Shown here piece after piece: positions 1 through 6,651 of a stretch of DNA of 9,634 nucleotides. The notes beneath the pieces are model-generated. The model did no database searches, was not told where the DNA came from, and saw nothing but the letters and a program-made list of their open reading frames with translations. Both the position numbers and the translations under genes were made by a program. Position 1 is the stretch's first letter; every line of letters starts with the position of its first letter. Origin of the DNA: Bacillota bacterium (lineage in GTDB: Bacteria; Bacillota; Clostridia; Christensenellales; CAG-138); NCBI GenBank assembly GCA_023409435.1, contig JAEYHP010000131.1:1-9634 (forward strand), given 5' to 3'.

Positions 1-159
1 GGGTACGCGCGCGCGGCAAGATTGATGGACATTATGGAACAGCACGGCTATGTCAGCGGGTTTGACGGCGCAAAGCCGAGAAAGCTTCTGATTACCCGTG
101 CGCAATATGAACAGGTATTCGGCAACCACCCCGATACAAGTGAGGATATGGATGAGTGA
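1..159 (+). CDS. ftsK: DNA translocase FtsK, C-terminal end (partial)
   Basis: Only the last 52 codons are in the window; the frame is open from base 1 to the TGA at 157-159. The residues GYARAARLMDIMEQ, then FDGAKPRKLLIT, match the winged-helix gamma domain that ends FtsK/SpoIIIE translocases. In that family the gamma domain reads polar KOPS/SRS sequences, so the motor pumps chromosomal DNA toward dif or into the forespore at the septum. The ATPase and membrane parts lie upstream, so I cannot tell FtsK from SpoIIIE. A short acidic tail (SEDMDE) follows the domain. The last 8 bases overlap the start of rimO, which suggests translational coupling. Family assignment rests on recognising the gamma-domain sequence. 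Confidence 0.85.
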   Translation, partial: GYARAARLMDIMEQHGYVSGFDGAKPRKLLITRAQYEQVFGNHPDTSEDMDE

Positions 160-1435
160 CATCGGCGTAATTTCCCTGGGCTGCTCCAAGAACCGCGTGG
201 ACACCGAGCGGATGCTCGGCATATTAGAAAACGCGGGCCACCGCATCGTAAACGAACCCGCAAAGGCCGAAGTGCTCATCGTGAATACCTGCGGCTTCAT
301 CGAACCCGCCAAGCAAGAAAGCATCAATACCATATTGGAAATGGCGGCTTATAAAAAGAAGGGCCGCTGCAACACGCTGATTGTAACGGGCTGCCTGAGT
401 GAGCGCTACCGCAATGATTTAGTGGAAGGTCTCCCTGAGGTGGACCACTTTTTAGGCGTACATGAATATGAAACGCTGCCGGAGCTGTTGCCCAAATGCG
501 CCGTATGTGCGCCGCGCGCGGGGAGGAAACTGACCACGCCCTTTTATTCGGCGTATCTCCGCGTGGCGGACGGGTGCAACAACCGCTGCACCTACTGCGC
601 CATCCCGCTGATCCGGGGGCCATTAAACAGCGTGCCCATGCCGCAATTGCTTGACGAGACGCAAGCGCTTACGGATACCGGCGTAACCGAACTTACCATA
701 ATCGCGCAGGATACCTCAGGCTACGGCATAGACCTCTACGGGAAACCCATGCTGCTGCCGCTGATGGAGGAACTAACTAAAATTTCCGCCTTAAAGTGGC
801 TGCGCGTGCTTTATACCTACCCGGATACCGTCACCAAGGAGCTGATCGCGGGAATCGCGGGCAACGAAAAGATCTGCAATTATCTGGACATTCCGTTGCA
901 GCATATCGACGACGCCATGTTAAAACGCATGCACCGCAGGGGAACGCGCGCCCATATTGAAAGCGTGCTGTCCTATATCCGGGCTTACGCGCCGGATTTT
1001 ATGCTGCGCACCACCATGATGGTGGGCTTCCCCGGCGAAACTGATGCGGAATTTCATTCCATGCTCGCCTTTTTGCGCGAGTACCAGTTCGACAGACTGG
1101 GGGCGTTCGCCTTCTCCCCGGAGGAAAATACGGCGGCAGCCAATATGCCCGGCCAGGTGCCGGAGGAAGTGAAGCAACAGCGGCTCGATACGCTGATGAA
1201 GCAGCAGCAAAATATCTCCCGCGCGCGAAACGAAGCGCGCGTAGGCCGCACGGTGGAAGTTCTGCTTGAAACAACACGGGAGGGCGTCACTTACGGCCGC
1301 TCCTACGCGGAAGCGCCGGAGGTGGACGGCGCGATACTCCTTCCCGCACAGCCCCACCACAAGCCCGGAACCTATGTGACCGCCCGCCTTACGAAGGCGC
1401 TCGAATACGACATGGTCGGAGAGGAACTAAAATGA
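152..1435 (+). CDS. rimO: Ribosomal protein S12 methylthiotransferase RimO
   Basis: Radical-SAM enzyme of 427 residues that, in its family, adds a methylthio group to the conserved Asp of ribosomal protein uS12. The N-terminal UPF0004/MTTase domain carries the auxiliary cluster cysteines C11 (SLGCSKNRVD), C47 (VNTCGFI) and C81 (TGCLSE). The radical-SAM CxxxCxxC motif is C142, C146, C149 (GCNNRCTYC). A TRAM domain occupies roughly residues 365-427. The SLGCSKN and NTCGFI signatures favour RimO over MiaB. I chose ATG 152 because TGAGGA at 141-146 sits 5 bases upstream and the protein then begins directly at the MTTase domain; an upstream in-frame GTG at 98 would add 18 unrelated residues that overlap the ftsK domain. 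It is translationally coupled on both sides: 8 bases overlap with ftsK and ATGA overlap with pgsA. Confidence 0.96.
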   Translation: MSDIGVISLGCSKNRVDTERMLGILENAGHRIVNEPAKAEVLIVNTCGFIEPAKQESINTILEMAAYKKKGRCNTLIVTGCLSERYRNDLVEGLPEVDHFLGVHEYETLPELLPKCAVCAPRAGRKLTTPFYSAYLRVADGCNNRCTYCAIPLIRGPLNSVPMPQLLDETQALTDTGVTELTIIAQDTSGYGIDLYGKPMLLPLMEELTKISALKWLRVLYTYPDTVTKELIAGIAGNEKICNYLDIPLQHIDDAMLKRMHRRGTRAHIESVLSYIRAYAPDFMLRTTMMVGFPGETDAEFHSMLAFLREYQFDRLGAFAFSPEENTAAANMPGQVPEEVKQQRLDTLMKQQQNISRARNEARVGRTVEVLLETTREGVTYGRSYAEAPEVDGAILLPAQPHHKPGTYVTARLTKALEYDMVGEELK

Positions 1436-1968
1436 ATCTGCCCAACAAGCTCACGATGCTTCGCATACTGCTCGTACCCGTATTCGTCGCCTGCTTTTAC
1501 ATCCCCGCCTCGTATTCGAATATCGTGGCGGCGGGCGTGTATGTGCTTGCGTATATTACGGATATCCTGGACGGCCAGATTGCAAGAAAGCGCAATCTTG
1601 TCACCAGCTTCGGCAAGCTGATGGATCCCATGGCGGACAAGCTGTTAACGTGCAGCGCATTTGTCATGCTGGCTGCGGACGCGCTTGTCTCCCCCATCGC
1701 TGTCATCATCATCATCGCGCGGGAGCTGTTTATCAGCGGGTTCCGCCTCATTGCCGTGGAAAACGGCAATGTGATAGCCGCAAGCTGGCTGGGCAAGATA
1801 AAAACCATATCGCAATGCGTGGCGGTGGTCGCGGCGCTCATTTGGCCGTACCTCTGGTGGCCGCTCTTCCCGCTGGACGATATTATCGTATGGATCTCCG
1901 TGGGCTTTACACTCTGGTCCTGTATCGATTATGTGGTAAAGAACCGGGGGAGCATCAAGTTCTCCTGA
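1432..1968 (+). CDS. pgsA: CDP-diacylglycerol--glycerol-3-phosphate 3-phosphatidyltransferase
   Basis: Integral membrane enzyme of 178 residues, of normal length for PgsA. In this family it joins CDP-diacylglycerol and glycerol-3-phosphate to make phosphatidylglycerophosphate, the first committed step to phosphatidylglycerol and cardiolipin. The CDP-alcohol phosphatidyltransferase signature is complete: D44, D47-G48, A51-R52, G61, D65 and D69, in the run DILDGQIARKRN...FGKLMDPMAD. The start NLPNKLTMLRILLVPVF is typical of PgsA. Hydrophobic stretches near residues 12-24, 31-45, 72-105 and 135-165 fit several membrane helices. The ATG overlaps the rimO stop (ATGA at 1432-1435), with GGAGAGGA at 1418-1425 inside rimO as ribosome binding site. 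Other CDP-alcohol transferases share the catalytic motif, but the context after rimO and before cinA is the standard pgsA position. Confidence 0.95.
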   Translation: MNLPNKLTMLRILLVPVFVACFYIPASYSNIVAAGVYVLAYITDILDGQIARKRNLVTSFGKLMDPMADKLLTCSAFVMLAADALVSPIAVIIIIARELFISGFRLIAVENGNVIAASWLGKIKTISQCVAVVAALIWPYLWWPLFPLDDIIVWISVGFTLWSCIDYVVKNRGSIKFS

Positions 1969-1970
1969 TT

Positions 1971-1996
1971 TTGTTACGGTATTAAGCGAATATAAT
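1971..1996 (+). promoter_or_regulatory. Possible promoter for cinA
   Basis: A perfect -10 hexamer TATAAT lies at 1991-1996, about 48 bases before the cinA start. The best -35 match, TTGTTA at 1971-1976, is only 14 bases away, which is short of the usual 16-18, so this may be weak or need an activator. pgsA ends at 1968, so the element sits wholly in the gap. Confidence 0.4.
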
Positions 1997-2043
1997 GCGT
2001 ATTGCGCGTCGTAATTTCTTATAAGGAAAAGAGGTCATTCAAT

Positions 2044-3291
2044 ATGATTGCCGAGCTAATCAGCGTTGGAACCGAGCTGTTGATGGGGCAGGTGCTCAAC
2101 ACGGACGCGCAGTTTATGGCGCAAAAGCTCGCGCCGATGGGCGTGAACGTCTACCACCAGGTCACCGTAGGGGACAACCCTGAGCGGCTGAAGGACGCCG
2201 TGCGCACCGCTCTTTCCCGCGCGGACGTCGTGATACTTTCCGGCGGCCTTGGCCCCACAGGGGACGATCTCACCAAACAGACCGTAGCAGACCTGTTTGA
2301 GCTTCCCATGGAGCGGGACGCAGCGAGCGAACAGACGCTGCGCGAGCGCTTTCTCGCCTTCCGCCGGGAAATGACGCCCAACAACCTCAAGCAGGCGGAT
2401 TTCCCCAAAGGCAGCATCATACTGAAAAACCCCAACGGCACCGCGCCCGGCTGCATTGTGCCTAAAGGCGACAAAGCGGCGATACTGCTGCCCGGCCCGC
2501 CCTCCGAACTGTCCCCCATGTTTGAAAACGAAGTCATGCCGTATCTTGAGGCGCGAAGCGGTTGGAAGCTGTATTCCCGCGAACTGCGCATATTCGGTAT
2601 GGGTGAATCGACCGTGGAGCACCGCCTGCAGGACCTGATGGACGCGCAAGTGAACCCCACAATCGCCCCGTACGCGAAAACGGGCGAGGTCACGCTGCGC
2701 GTGACGGCGCGCTGCGGCACGGAAGAGGAAGGTCTTGCTCTCGTACAGCCCTTGATCAATGAGATTAAGAGCCGCATAGGCGACGTCGTATACTCCACCG
2801 AGGGCGTGACGCTGGCGGGCGTATGCGCTAAGGTATTAGAGGAGCGCAACCTTACGCTCGCCGTGGCCGAAAGCTGCACCGGCGGGCTCATTTCTTCCAC
2901 GCTTATCGATATCCCCGGAAGTTCCACGTACTTTATGGAGGGCGCGATCACGTATTCGGACGCCGCGAAGATGCGCCGCCTTGGCGTTTCCTCCGCCACG
3001 TTACGGAAATACGGCGCGGTGAGCGCGGAATGCGCAAAGGAAATGGCAATGGGCATGCGCAAGACCTCGGGGACCGATTATGCGCTCTCTACCACCGGCA
3101 TCGCAGGTCCCGGCGGCGCTACGAAGGAGAAACCGGTAGGCCTTGTGTATATTGCGCTTTCGGATGGAAAGGACGTTATTGTCAAGCGCCTGCAGCTTAC
3201 CGGAAACCGCAGCAGAATCCGCGAAGTCACCGTACTCAATGCGCTTGACGTGCTGCGCCGCTCCCTGCTGGAGCTGCCGCAGGTCGAATAA
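2044..3291 (+). CDS. cinA: CinA-family protein (MoCF-like domain plus PncC-type amidohydrolase domain)
   Basis: Two-domain protein of 415 residues, full length for the Firmicutes family. The N-terminal COG1058/MoCF-like domain shows SGGLGPTGDDLT (66-77), NPNGTAPG (129-136) and LPGPPSE (149-155). The C-terminal domain shows AESCTGGLIS (275-284) and TTGIAGPGG (350-358), the hallmarks of PncC nicotinamide-mononucleotide deamidases. In characterised relatives the N-terminal half hydrolyses ADP-ribose or NMN-type pyrophosphates and the C-terminal half deamidates NMN, so a role in pyridine nucleotide salvage is likely. The name comes from competence induction in streptococci, where CinA interacts with RecA. 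I chose ATG 2044 because GAGGT at 2031-2035 is 8 bases upstream and MIAELISVGTELL is the usual start; an upstream TTG at 2002 would add 14 residues covering the ribosome binding site. recA follows, as in many Firmicutes. Confidence 0.95.
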   Translation: MIAELISVGTELLMGQVLNTDAQFMAQKLAPMGVNVYHQVTVGDNPERLKDAVRTALSRADVVILSGGLGPTGDDLTKQTVADLFELPMERDAASEQTLRERFLAFRREMTPNNLKQADFPKGSIILKNPNGTAPGCIVPKGDKAAILLPGPPSELSPMFENEVMPYLEARSGWKLYSRELRIFGMGESTVEHRLQDLMDAQVNPTIAPYAKTGEVTLRVTARCGTEEEGLALVQPLINEIKSRIGDVVYSTEGVTLAGVCAKVLEERNLTLAVAESCTGGLISSTLIDIPGSSTYFMEGAITYSDAAKMRRLGVSSATLRKYGAVSAECAKEMAMGMRKTSGTDYALSTTGIAGPGGATKEKPVGLVYIALSDGKDVIVKRLQLTGNRSRIREVTVLNALDVLRRSLLELPQVE

Positions 3292-3348
3292 GTTTCCTGT
3301 ATGGATACTTTCGGCCGTTAAATGCTTGCTTTTCTCGTTTAATCCGTA

Positions 3349-3380
3349 AAAAAGTTTCTTTTTGCGAAACTTTTTCTTTT
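3349..3380 (+). terminator. AT-rich inverted repeat with T-tract between cinA and recA
   Basis: AAAAAGTTTC (3349-3358) pairs perfectly with GAAACTTTTT (3366-3375) across a 7-base loop, and the right arm runs on into CTTTT. This fits a weak intrinsic terminator for cinA, readable on either strand. Only three of the ten pairs are G-C, so it could instead be a protein-binding operator just upstream of the recA promoter. Confidence 0.5.
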
Positions 3381-3405
3381 CCTGTACATGGGACTATGAT
3401 ATACT
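3377..3405 (+). promoter_or_regulatory. recA promoter (extended -10)
   Basis: TGATATACT at 3397-3405 is a TGn-extended -10 element with hexamer TATACT at 3400-3405. The -35 position, 17 bases upstream, reads TTTTCC (3377-3382) and is weak, as is common with an extended -10. Transcription would begin about 3412, some 33 bases before the recA ATG. A small inverted repeat, TTATC-AA-GATAA (3410-3421), lies at the predicted start site. The same 11 bases TATGATATACT recur upstream of the acetyltransferase gene (9083-9093). Confidence 0.6.
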
Positions 3406-3444
3406 CTTTTTATCAAGATAAGTTTTAATCTGGGAGGATCGGGC

Positions 3445-4518
3445 ATGGCAAACATAGGCGTGGAAAAGTCCAGGGCGCTGGAAATGGCGCTCAGCCAGAT
3501 CGAAAAGCAGTTCGGCAAGGGCGCCATCATGAAGCTGGGGGACGCCGCGGGTAAAATCTCCGTCTCCACCATATCCACTGGCTGCCTGGAGCTGGACTTC
3601 GCGCTGGGCGTGGGCGGTGTGCCGCGCGGGCGCATCGTTGAAATATTCGGGCCGGAATCCTCCGGTAAAACCACCGTGGCCCTGCACATCATCGCGCAGG
3701 CGCAAAAGGCGGGCGGCACCGCCGCGTTTATCGACGCGGAACACGCGCTCGATCCGCTCTATGCCGGGAACTTGGGCGTGAACGTGGACGATCTGTATGT
3801 CTCCCAGCCGGACAACGGCGAGCAGGCGCTTGAAATCACGGAAGCCCTGGTGCGTTCGGGCGCAATGGACGTGGTGGTGGTGGACTCGGTAGCCGCCCTG
3901 GTTCCCAAAGCGGAAATCGAAGGCGACATGGGCGATTCCCACGTCGGCCTCCAGGCGCGCCTGATGTCTCAGGCATTGCGTAAGCTGGCGGGCGCCATAT
4001 CCAAGACCAATACGGTGGTGGTGTTCATCAACCAGCTGCGCGAAAAGGTCGGCGTCATGTTCGGCAATCCGGAAACCACGCCTGGCGGCAAGGCGCTCAA
4101 GTTCTACGCCTCCATCCGTCTGGATGTGCGCAAAATCGAAACGCTCAAGAGCGGCACGGAATTTGTGGGCAGCCGCACCCGCGTGAAAGTTGTTAAAAAT
4201 AAGGTGGCCCCGCCCTTTAAACAGGCGGAGTTCGATATCATATACGGCGAAGGCATCTCGCGCGAAGGCTCCATACTGGATCTTGCGACGCAGTATAAGC
4301 TCATCGCGAAGACCGGCGCATGGTATTCCTATGGCGATATGCGCATGGCGCAGGGCCGGGACAACGCCAGATTGTTCTTAAAGGACAACCGCGAACTTTG
4401 CGAACAGTTGGAAGCGCAGCTGCGCGGTATCCTGGAGCAGGAGCGCGCAAAGGCCGCTGCCGAGCACGAGGCGCGCCGCGGGAGCACGGAGACTGTGCCC
4501 GTTGGCGCCGACGACTGA
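3445..4518 (+). CDS. recA: Recombinase RecA
   Basis: Complete RecA of 357 residues. It forms ATP-dependent filaments on single-stranded DNA, carries out strand exchange, and stimulates LexA self-cleavage in the SOS response. Walker A is GPESSGKT (69-76), the catalytic glutamate equivalent is E99 (FIDAEHALDP), and Walker B is VVVVDS ending at D147-S148. The L2 DNA-binding loop region reads VMFGNPETTPGGKALKFY (split here as VMFGNPETT and PGGKALKFY). The C-terminus is rich in Ala, Glu and Arg and ends in an acidic GADD. No intein or frameshift interrupts it. ATG 3445 has GGGAGG at 3432-3437, 7 bases upstream, and the N-terminal helix begins as expected (KSRALEMALSQIEKQFGKG). It has its own promoter, so it need not depend on the cinA transcript. 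Confidence 0.98.
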   Translation: MANIGVEKSRALEMALSQIEKQFGKGAIMKLGDAAGKISVSTISTGCLELDFALGVGGVPRGRIVEIFGPESSGKTTVALHIIAQAQKAGGTAAFIDAEHALDPLYAGNLGVNVDDLYVSQPDNGEQALEITEALVRSGAMDVVVVDSVAALVPKAEIEGDMGDSHVGLQARLMSQALRKLAGAISKTNTVVVFINQLREKVGVMFGNPETTPGGKALKFYASIRLDVRKIETLKSGTEFVGSRTRVKVVKNKVAPPFKQAEFDIIYGEGISREGSILDLATQYKLIAKTGAWYSYGDMRMAQGRDNARLFLKDNRELCEQLEAQLRGILEQERAKAAAEHEARRGSTETVPVGADD

Positions 4519-4592
4519 CGGCATGATAAGCATGTAATGAAAAGTCCTCCCGGCTTCTGGCGGGGTATCATAGGGCATTCAGCGAGGGCGGT

Positions 4593-5219
4593 ATGAAGGA
4601 ACGCATTCGGAACATACTGAACTTCAAAAAACCGTCGCGGACCATCATTGCCGCCGCCGTCGTGCTTGCGGCCGCGCTGACCGTGGTGCTTCTCATAAAA
4701 GACGCGCGGACCGGTACCTACGAGGCGCGCGGGTGGCTGGATTACTACCTTGACGAACAGCTCCCCTGGGATAACAGTTTGGAATTGAGCCTGCCCGAAT
4801 ATTCCGGCACAACATTCCGCTGGACCTCGAATGAAATTACTGCTGTCACCTCCGGAGGCGAAATAGCGCTTCTTGGCGGGATGCCGGTGTGGAATGTCTA
4901 CCTGGCAGACCTGACTGGCGACGGGCTGCCTGAAATTTGCGCGACGGTCAGTTTTGGATCGGGAATTGTGGATACCCGCGTGTTGGTCTCCGATTATGCC
5001 GGCGGCAAGCTCTATGAGCTGTCCGACCGCATGATATACGATTACGTTTTGTCGTTGGAAAACGGGCGTCTTATCGTCACGCAGTCAGAATACAACGGCG
5101 AAAACCTGGCCGCGGGCGAATTAAAGATAATCAACGGCGAACTGACCGCTGTCGGAATTGACCGCACAAGGCCCGCATCTGAGTCGATCGACCCTCTGAG
5201 GATTGGGGCGGCACAGTAG
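4593..5219 (+). CDS. Membrane-anchored protein resembling the C-terminal part of BlaR1/M56 receptors
   Basis: A 208-residue protein with a short basic cytoplasmic end (MKERIRNILNFKKPS), one transmembrane helix at about residues 17-35, and an outer domain. The lead-in resembles the conserved segment before the last membrane helix of clostridial BlaR1-like M56 metallopeptidases (commonly K-x-RI-x-NIL-x-x-KKP). The outer part also resembles the domain following that helix, with VYLADLTGDGLPE (102-114) and FGSGIVDTRVLVSDY (121-135). DLTGDGLPE has the Asp spacing of a calcium-binding FG-GAP or dockerin-like loop. No HExxH zinc site is present and nothing upstream encodes one, because recA ends 74 bases before. 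The start is supported by GAGG at 4584-4587, 5 bases before the ATG. It may be a stand-alone sensor or binding protein, or a domestic fragment. The resemblance is from memory, not a search; function is unknown. Confidence 0.7.
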   Translation: MKERIRNILNFKKPSRTIIAAAVVLAAALTVVLLIKDARTGTYEARGWLDYYLDEQLPWDNSLELSLPEYSGTTFRWTSNEITAVTSGGEIALLGGMPVWNVYLADLTGDGLPEICATVSFGSGIVDTRVLVSDYAGGKLYELSDRMIYDYVLSLENGRLIVTQSEYNGENLAAGELKIINGELTAVGIDRTRPASESIDPLRIGAAQ

Positions 5220-5291
5220 AATGTACGAGGCGGCCTCCATTGCATTTATTGACGCCTCAACGATTAAAAAAGAAAAGTAAGGTACATCAGC

Positions 5292-5333
5292 AAAAAGCAG
5301 CAGAGGCCAATCGCTGGCATCGGCTGCTTTTTT
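5292..5333. terminator. Bidirectional intrinsic terminator between convergent genes
   Basis: AAAAAGCAGC (5292-5301) pairs with GCTGCTTTTT (5323-5332), with an inner stem GCCA (5306-5309) and TGGC (5315-5318). The T-run at 5328-5333 serves plus-strand transcripts from the BlaR1-like gene, and the A-run at 5292-5296 gives a T-tract for minus-strand transcripts of the DUF975 gene. Its placement between converging genes supports a shared terminator. Confidence 0.85.
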
Positions 5334-5340
5334 GTTGTAT

Positions 5341-5377
5341 TCGGACCGTCCGACAGCTCGTTTAAACGGGAAACCCG
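5341..5377. repeat. Cluster of three short palindromes
   Basis: Three symmetric elements lie between the bidirectional terminator and the end of the DUF975 gene: TCGGAC-C-GTCCGA (5341-5353), CGTTTAAACG (5359-5368) and CGGG-AAA-CCCG (5367-5377). Read on the minus strand, the last forms a small hairpin followed by TTT, possibly a weak first terminator for the DUF975 gene. Function is not known. Confidence 0.45.
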
Positions 5378-5391
5378 CTTATAGGCTATGG

Positions 5392-6093
5392 CTATACCTG
5401 CGCCGCGTTGGGAAGCCCAAAGGGCTTGCCCGTCAGCTCCAGATAAAACGCGGCCCTTGCGGTGAGCATATACGGCGCAATCCACAGGCCGAGGATGCCA
5501 ACCGTTAAAGCGGAAAGCAGCCACCAGCCGATAAAGCTCAGATCCAGGCAGAACAGCCTGCCCTTGTTGCCGTCCGTCAGCTCCTTGGAGCGGTTGACGG
5601 CCTCAATTATCCCCATATCCGGATATTCCGCCATCAGGTAAGGCGCCATGGAATACCGGTAGGCGGCGACAATGCCGGGGACAAAGAGCAGCAGCGACCA
5701 AAGGAGTATAAACAGCAGCATGAACAGCCTGAGGCCCAACGCCTTCAAAAAGATATCAAACCGCTCAAACAGGCTGGAAAACGGCGGTCTTTGGCCCAAG
5801 TTCAGCCTCGTATGGAAGGCGCAGGTGCCAAGCTCTACCACAGAGCCGATAATAAGAGCGGCGATTCCCCAGACCGTCAATACGCCGAACGCAGTCGACA
5901 CAAAGATATTGTTCATGGCTTCCCATACGTTGGACGAATAGTTCCCGGGGCTGTTGAACGTGTAGGTAAAAGCCGAAGGAGTGTTTGTGCCCCCCAGTAT
6001 TCCTGCCACCAGGCAGATAAGCAGCGCCCAACCCCAATACCCCTTGAGACTGTTGCGCGCCGCCGCGCGAAAACTTTTTGCGTTTGGATGCAT
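5392..6093 (-). CDS. DUF975 family integral membrane protein
   Basis: A 233-residue minus-strand membrane protein. The block from about residue 144 (AYRYSMAPYLMAEYP), through EAVNRSKELTDGNKGRLF, to LDLSFIGWWLL near 183-193 is the recognisable DUF975 signature of Firmicutes membrane proteins. Hydrophobic segments near residues 20-35, 68-90, 118-142, 183-203 and 204-216 suggest four or five membrane helices. A polar Asn/Ser/Thr-rich stretch at about 38-58 is probably an exposed loop. The start MHPNAKSFRAAARNSLKGYWGWAL is typical of the family, and GGGGGT lies 9 to 10 bases upstream on the minus strand. No biochemical function is established for DUF975; roles in envelope transport or stress are guesses. 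It is divergent from the DUF4190 gene and convergent with the BlaR1-like gene, so it is probably transcribed alone. Confidence 0.9.
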   Translation of the reverse strand: MHPNAKSFRAAARNSLKGYWGWALLICLVAGILGGTNTPSAFTYTFNSPGNYSSNVWEAMNNIFVSTAFGVLTVWGIAALIIGSVVELGTCAFHTRLNLGQRPPFSSLFERFDIFLKALGLRLFMLLFILLWSLLLFVPGIVAAYRYSMAPYLMAEYPDMGIIEAVNRSKELTDGNKGRLFCLDLSFIGWWLLSALTVGILGLWIAPYMLTARAAFYLELTGKPFGLPNAAQV

Positions 6094-6215
6094 ACCCTGC
6101 TACCCCCAATATTTTGATCGTGGATATGGTACCACAATTCGGTAATTCCCACAATATTCTTTACAAAATTTGATATGTTGCTATCCTATATCTTACATTT
6201 TTGCGCTTATAAGGG

Positions 6216-6244
6216 TTGTTCCCCATTGGATTGTCTGCTACAAT
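6216..6244 (+). promoter_or_regulatory. Promoter for the DUF4190 gene
   Basis: A -35-like TTGTTC (6216-6221) is separated by exactly 17 bases from -10 TACAAT (6239-6244). The -10 is extended by TGC at 6236-6238. Transcription would start near 6251, about 26 bases before the ATG. The surrounding 6120-6210 is much more AT-rich than the genes, as expected for a divergent promoter region; I could not pick a convincing promoter for the minus-strand DUF975 gene in it. Confidence 0.65.
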
Positions 6245-6276
6245 AGGCACAAATAATGTGAAGGGGAATCATCAGT

Positions 6277-6600
6277 ATGGAATATGGACAAATGCCTTCG
6301 GGTGGCGGTACGCCCGGGAGCACCCCCAATAATAACAAGGCAGTCGCGTCCTTGGTCTTGGGCATCGTTTCCGTTGTGTGCGTATTCTTTGGATCTGCTG
6401 CGTTTCTGGGCATCATCCTAGGCGTCGTTGGTTTGATATTGGGCATCAACGCTAAAAAGGAAGCGCCTTCCAGCATGGCCACAGCGGGCATCATACTCAG
6501 CATCGTCGCCATCGCCGCCTGCGCAATCGTATTCATCGCCTGCGTCGCCTGCATCGGCTTTTTCTCTTCCGCAGCCGAGTACAGCCAGTTCTTGAACTAA
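6277..6600 (+). CDS. Small DUF4190 domain membrane protein
   Basis: A 107-residue protein with a soluble N-terminus rich in Gly, Pro and Asn (MEYGQMPSGGGTPGSTPNNN) followed by two long hydrophobic segments. The first (residues about 22-57, NKAVASLVLGIVSVV ... GIILGVVGLILGINAKK) is split by a Gly/Ala turn, and the second (about 66-96, ATAGIILSIVAIAAC) is rich in Ala, Ile and Cys. The pattern N-x-A-x-ASLVLGIVS ... GLILGINAKKE ... MATAGIILSIVA is characteristic of DUF4190. The family is common in Firmicutes and Actinobacteria and has no known activity. AAGGGGA at 6261-6267 lies 9 bases before the ATG. It has its own promoter (6216-6244) and a strong terminator immediately after the stop, so it looks like a single-gene unit. 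Confidence 0.87.
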   Translation: MEYGQMPSGGGTPGSTPNNNKAVASLVLGIVSVVCVFFGSAAFLGIILGVVGLILGINAKKEAPSSMATAGIILSIVAIAACAIVFIACVACIGFFSSAAEYSQFLN

Positions 6601-6611
6601 GCCGATCAATT

Positions 6612-6640
6612 AAAAAAGGCGGGCGATGCCCGCCTTTTTT
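6612..6640. terminator. Very strong intrinsic terminator, directly before the Lgt-like gene
   Basis: AAAAAAGGCGGGC (6612-6624) and GCCCGCCTTTTTT (6628-6640) are perfectly complementary over 13 bases around a GAT loop. The core GGCGGGC stem followed by six T residues is an ideal terminator for the DUF4190 transcript. The A-tract means it can also work on the minus strand. The next ATG is only 11 bases beyond the T-run. Confidence 0.95.
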
Positions 6641-6651
6641 ATAGGAGGAGT

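Noticed and set aside
98..151. Upstream GTG start for rimO adding 18 residues
   Set aside because: The added residues have no family support, lie over the conserved end of ftsK, and ATG 152 has a proper ribosome binding site.
2056..2649. Second minus-strand open frame inside cinA
   Set aside because: Low-complexity composition rich in Arg, His and Gly, no family features, fully covered by the plus-strand gene.
2151..3062. Long open frame on the minus strand inside cinA (about 303 codons)
   Set aside because: It is rich in Ser, Arg and Pro with no recognisable motif and sits wholly inside a clear cinA; in GC-rich DNA such antisense frames are expected.
4523..4571. Terminator after recA (ATGATA/TATCAT with inner CCCG/CGGG)
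   Set aside because: The pairings are short and widely separated, and no T-tract follows; the next gene may share the recA transcript.
5221..5280. A 19-codon open frame right after the BlaR1-like gene
   Set aside because: Very short, weak ribosome binding site, ends just before the terminator, and has no recognisable sequence; could be a leftover of a 3' end.
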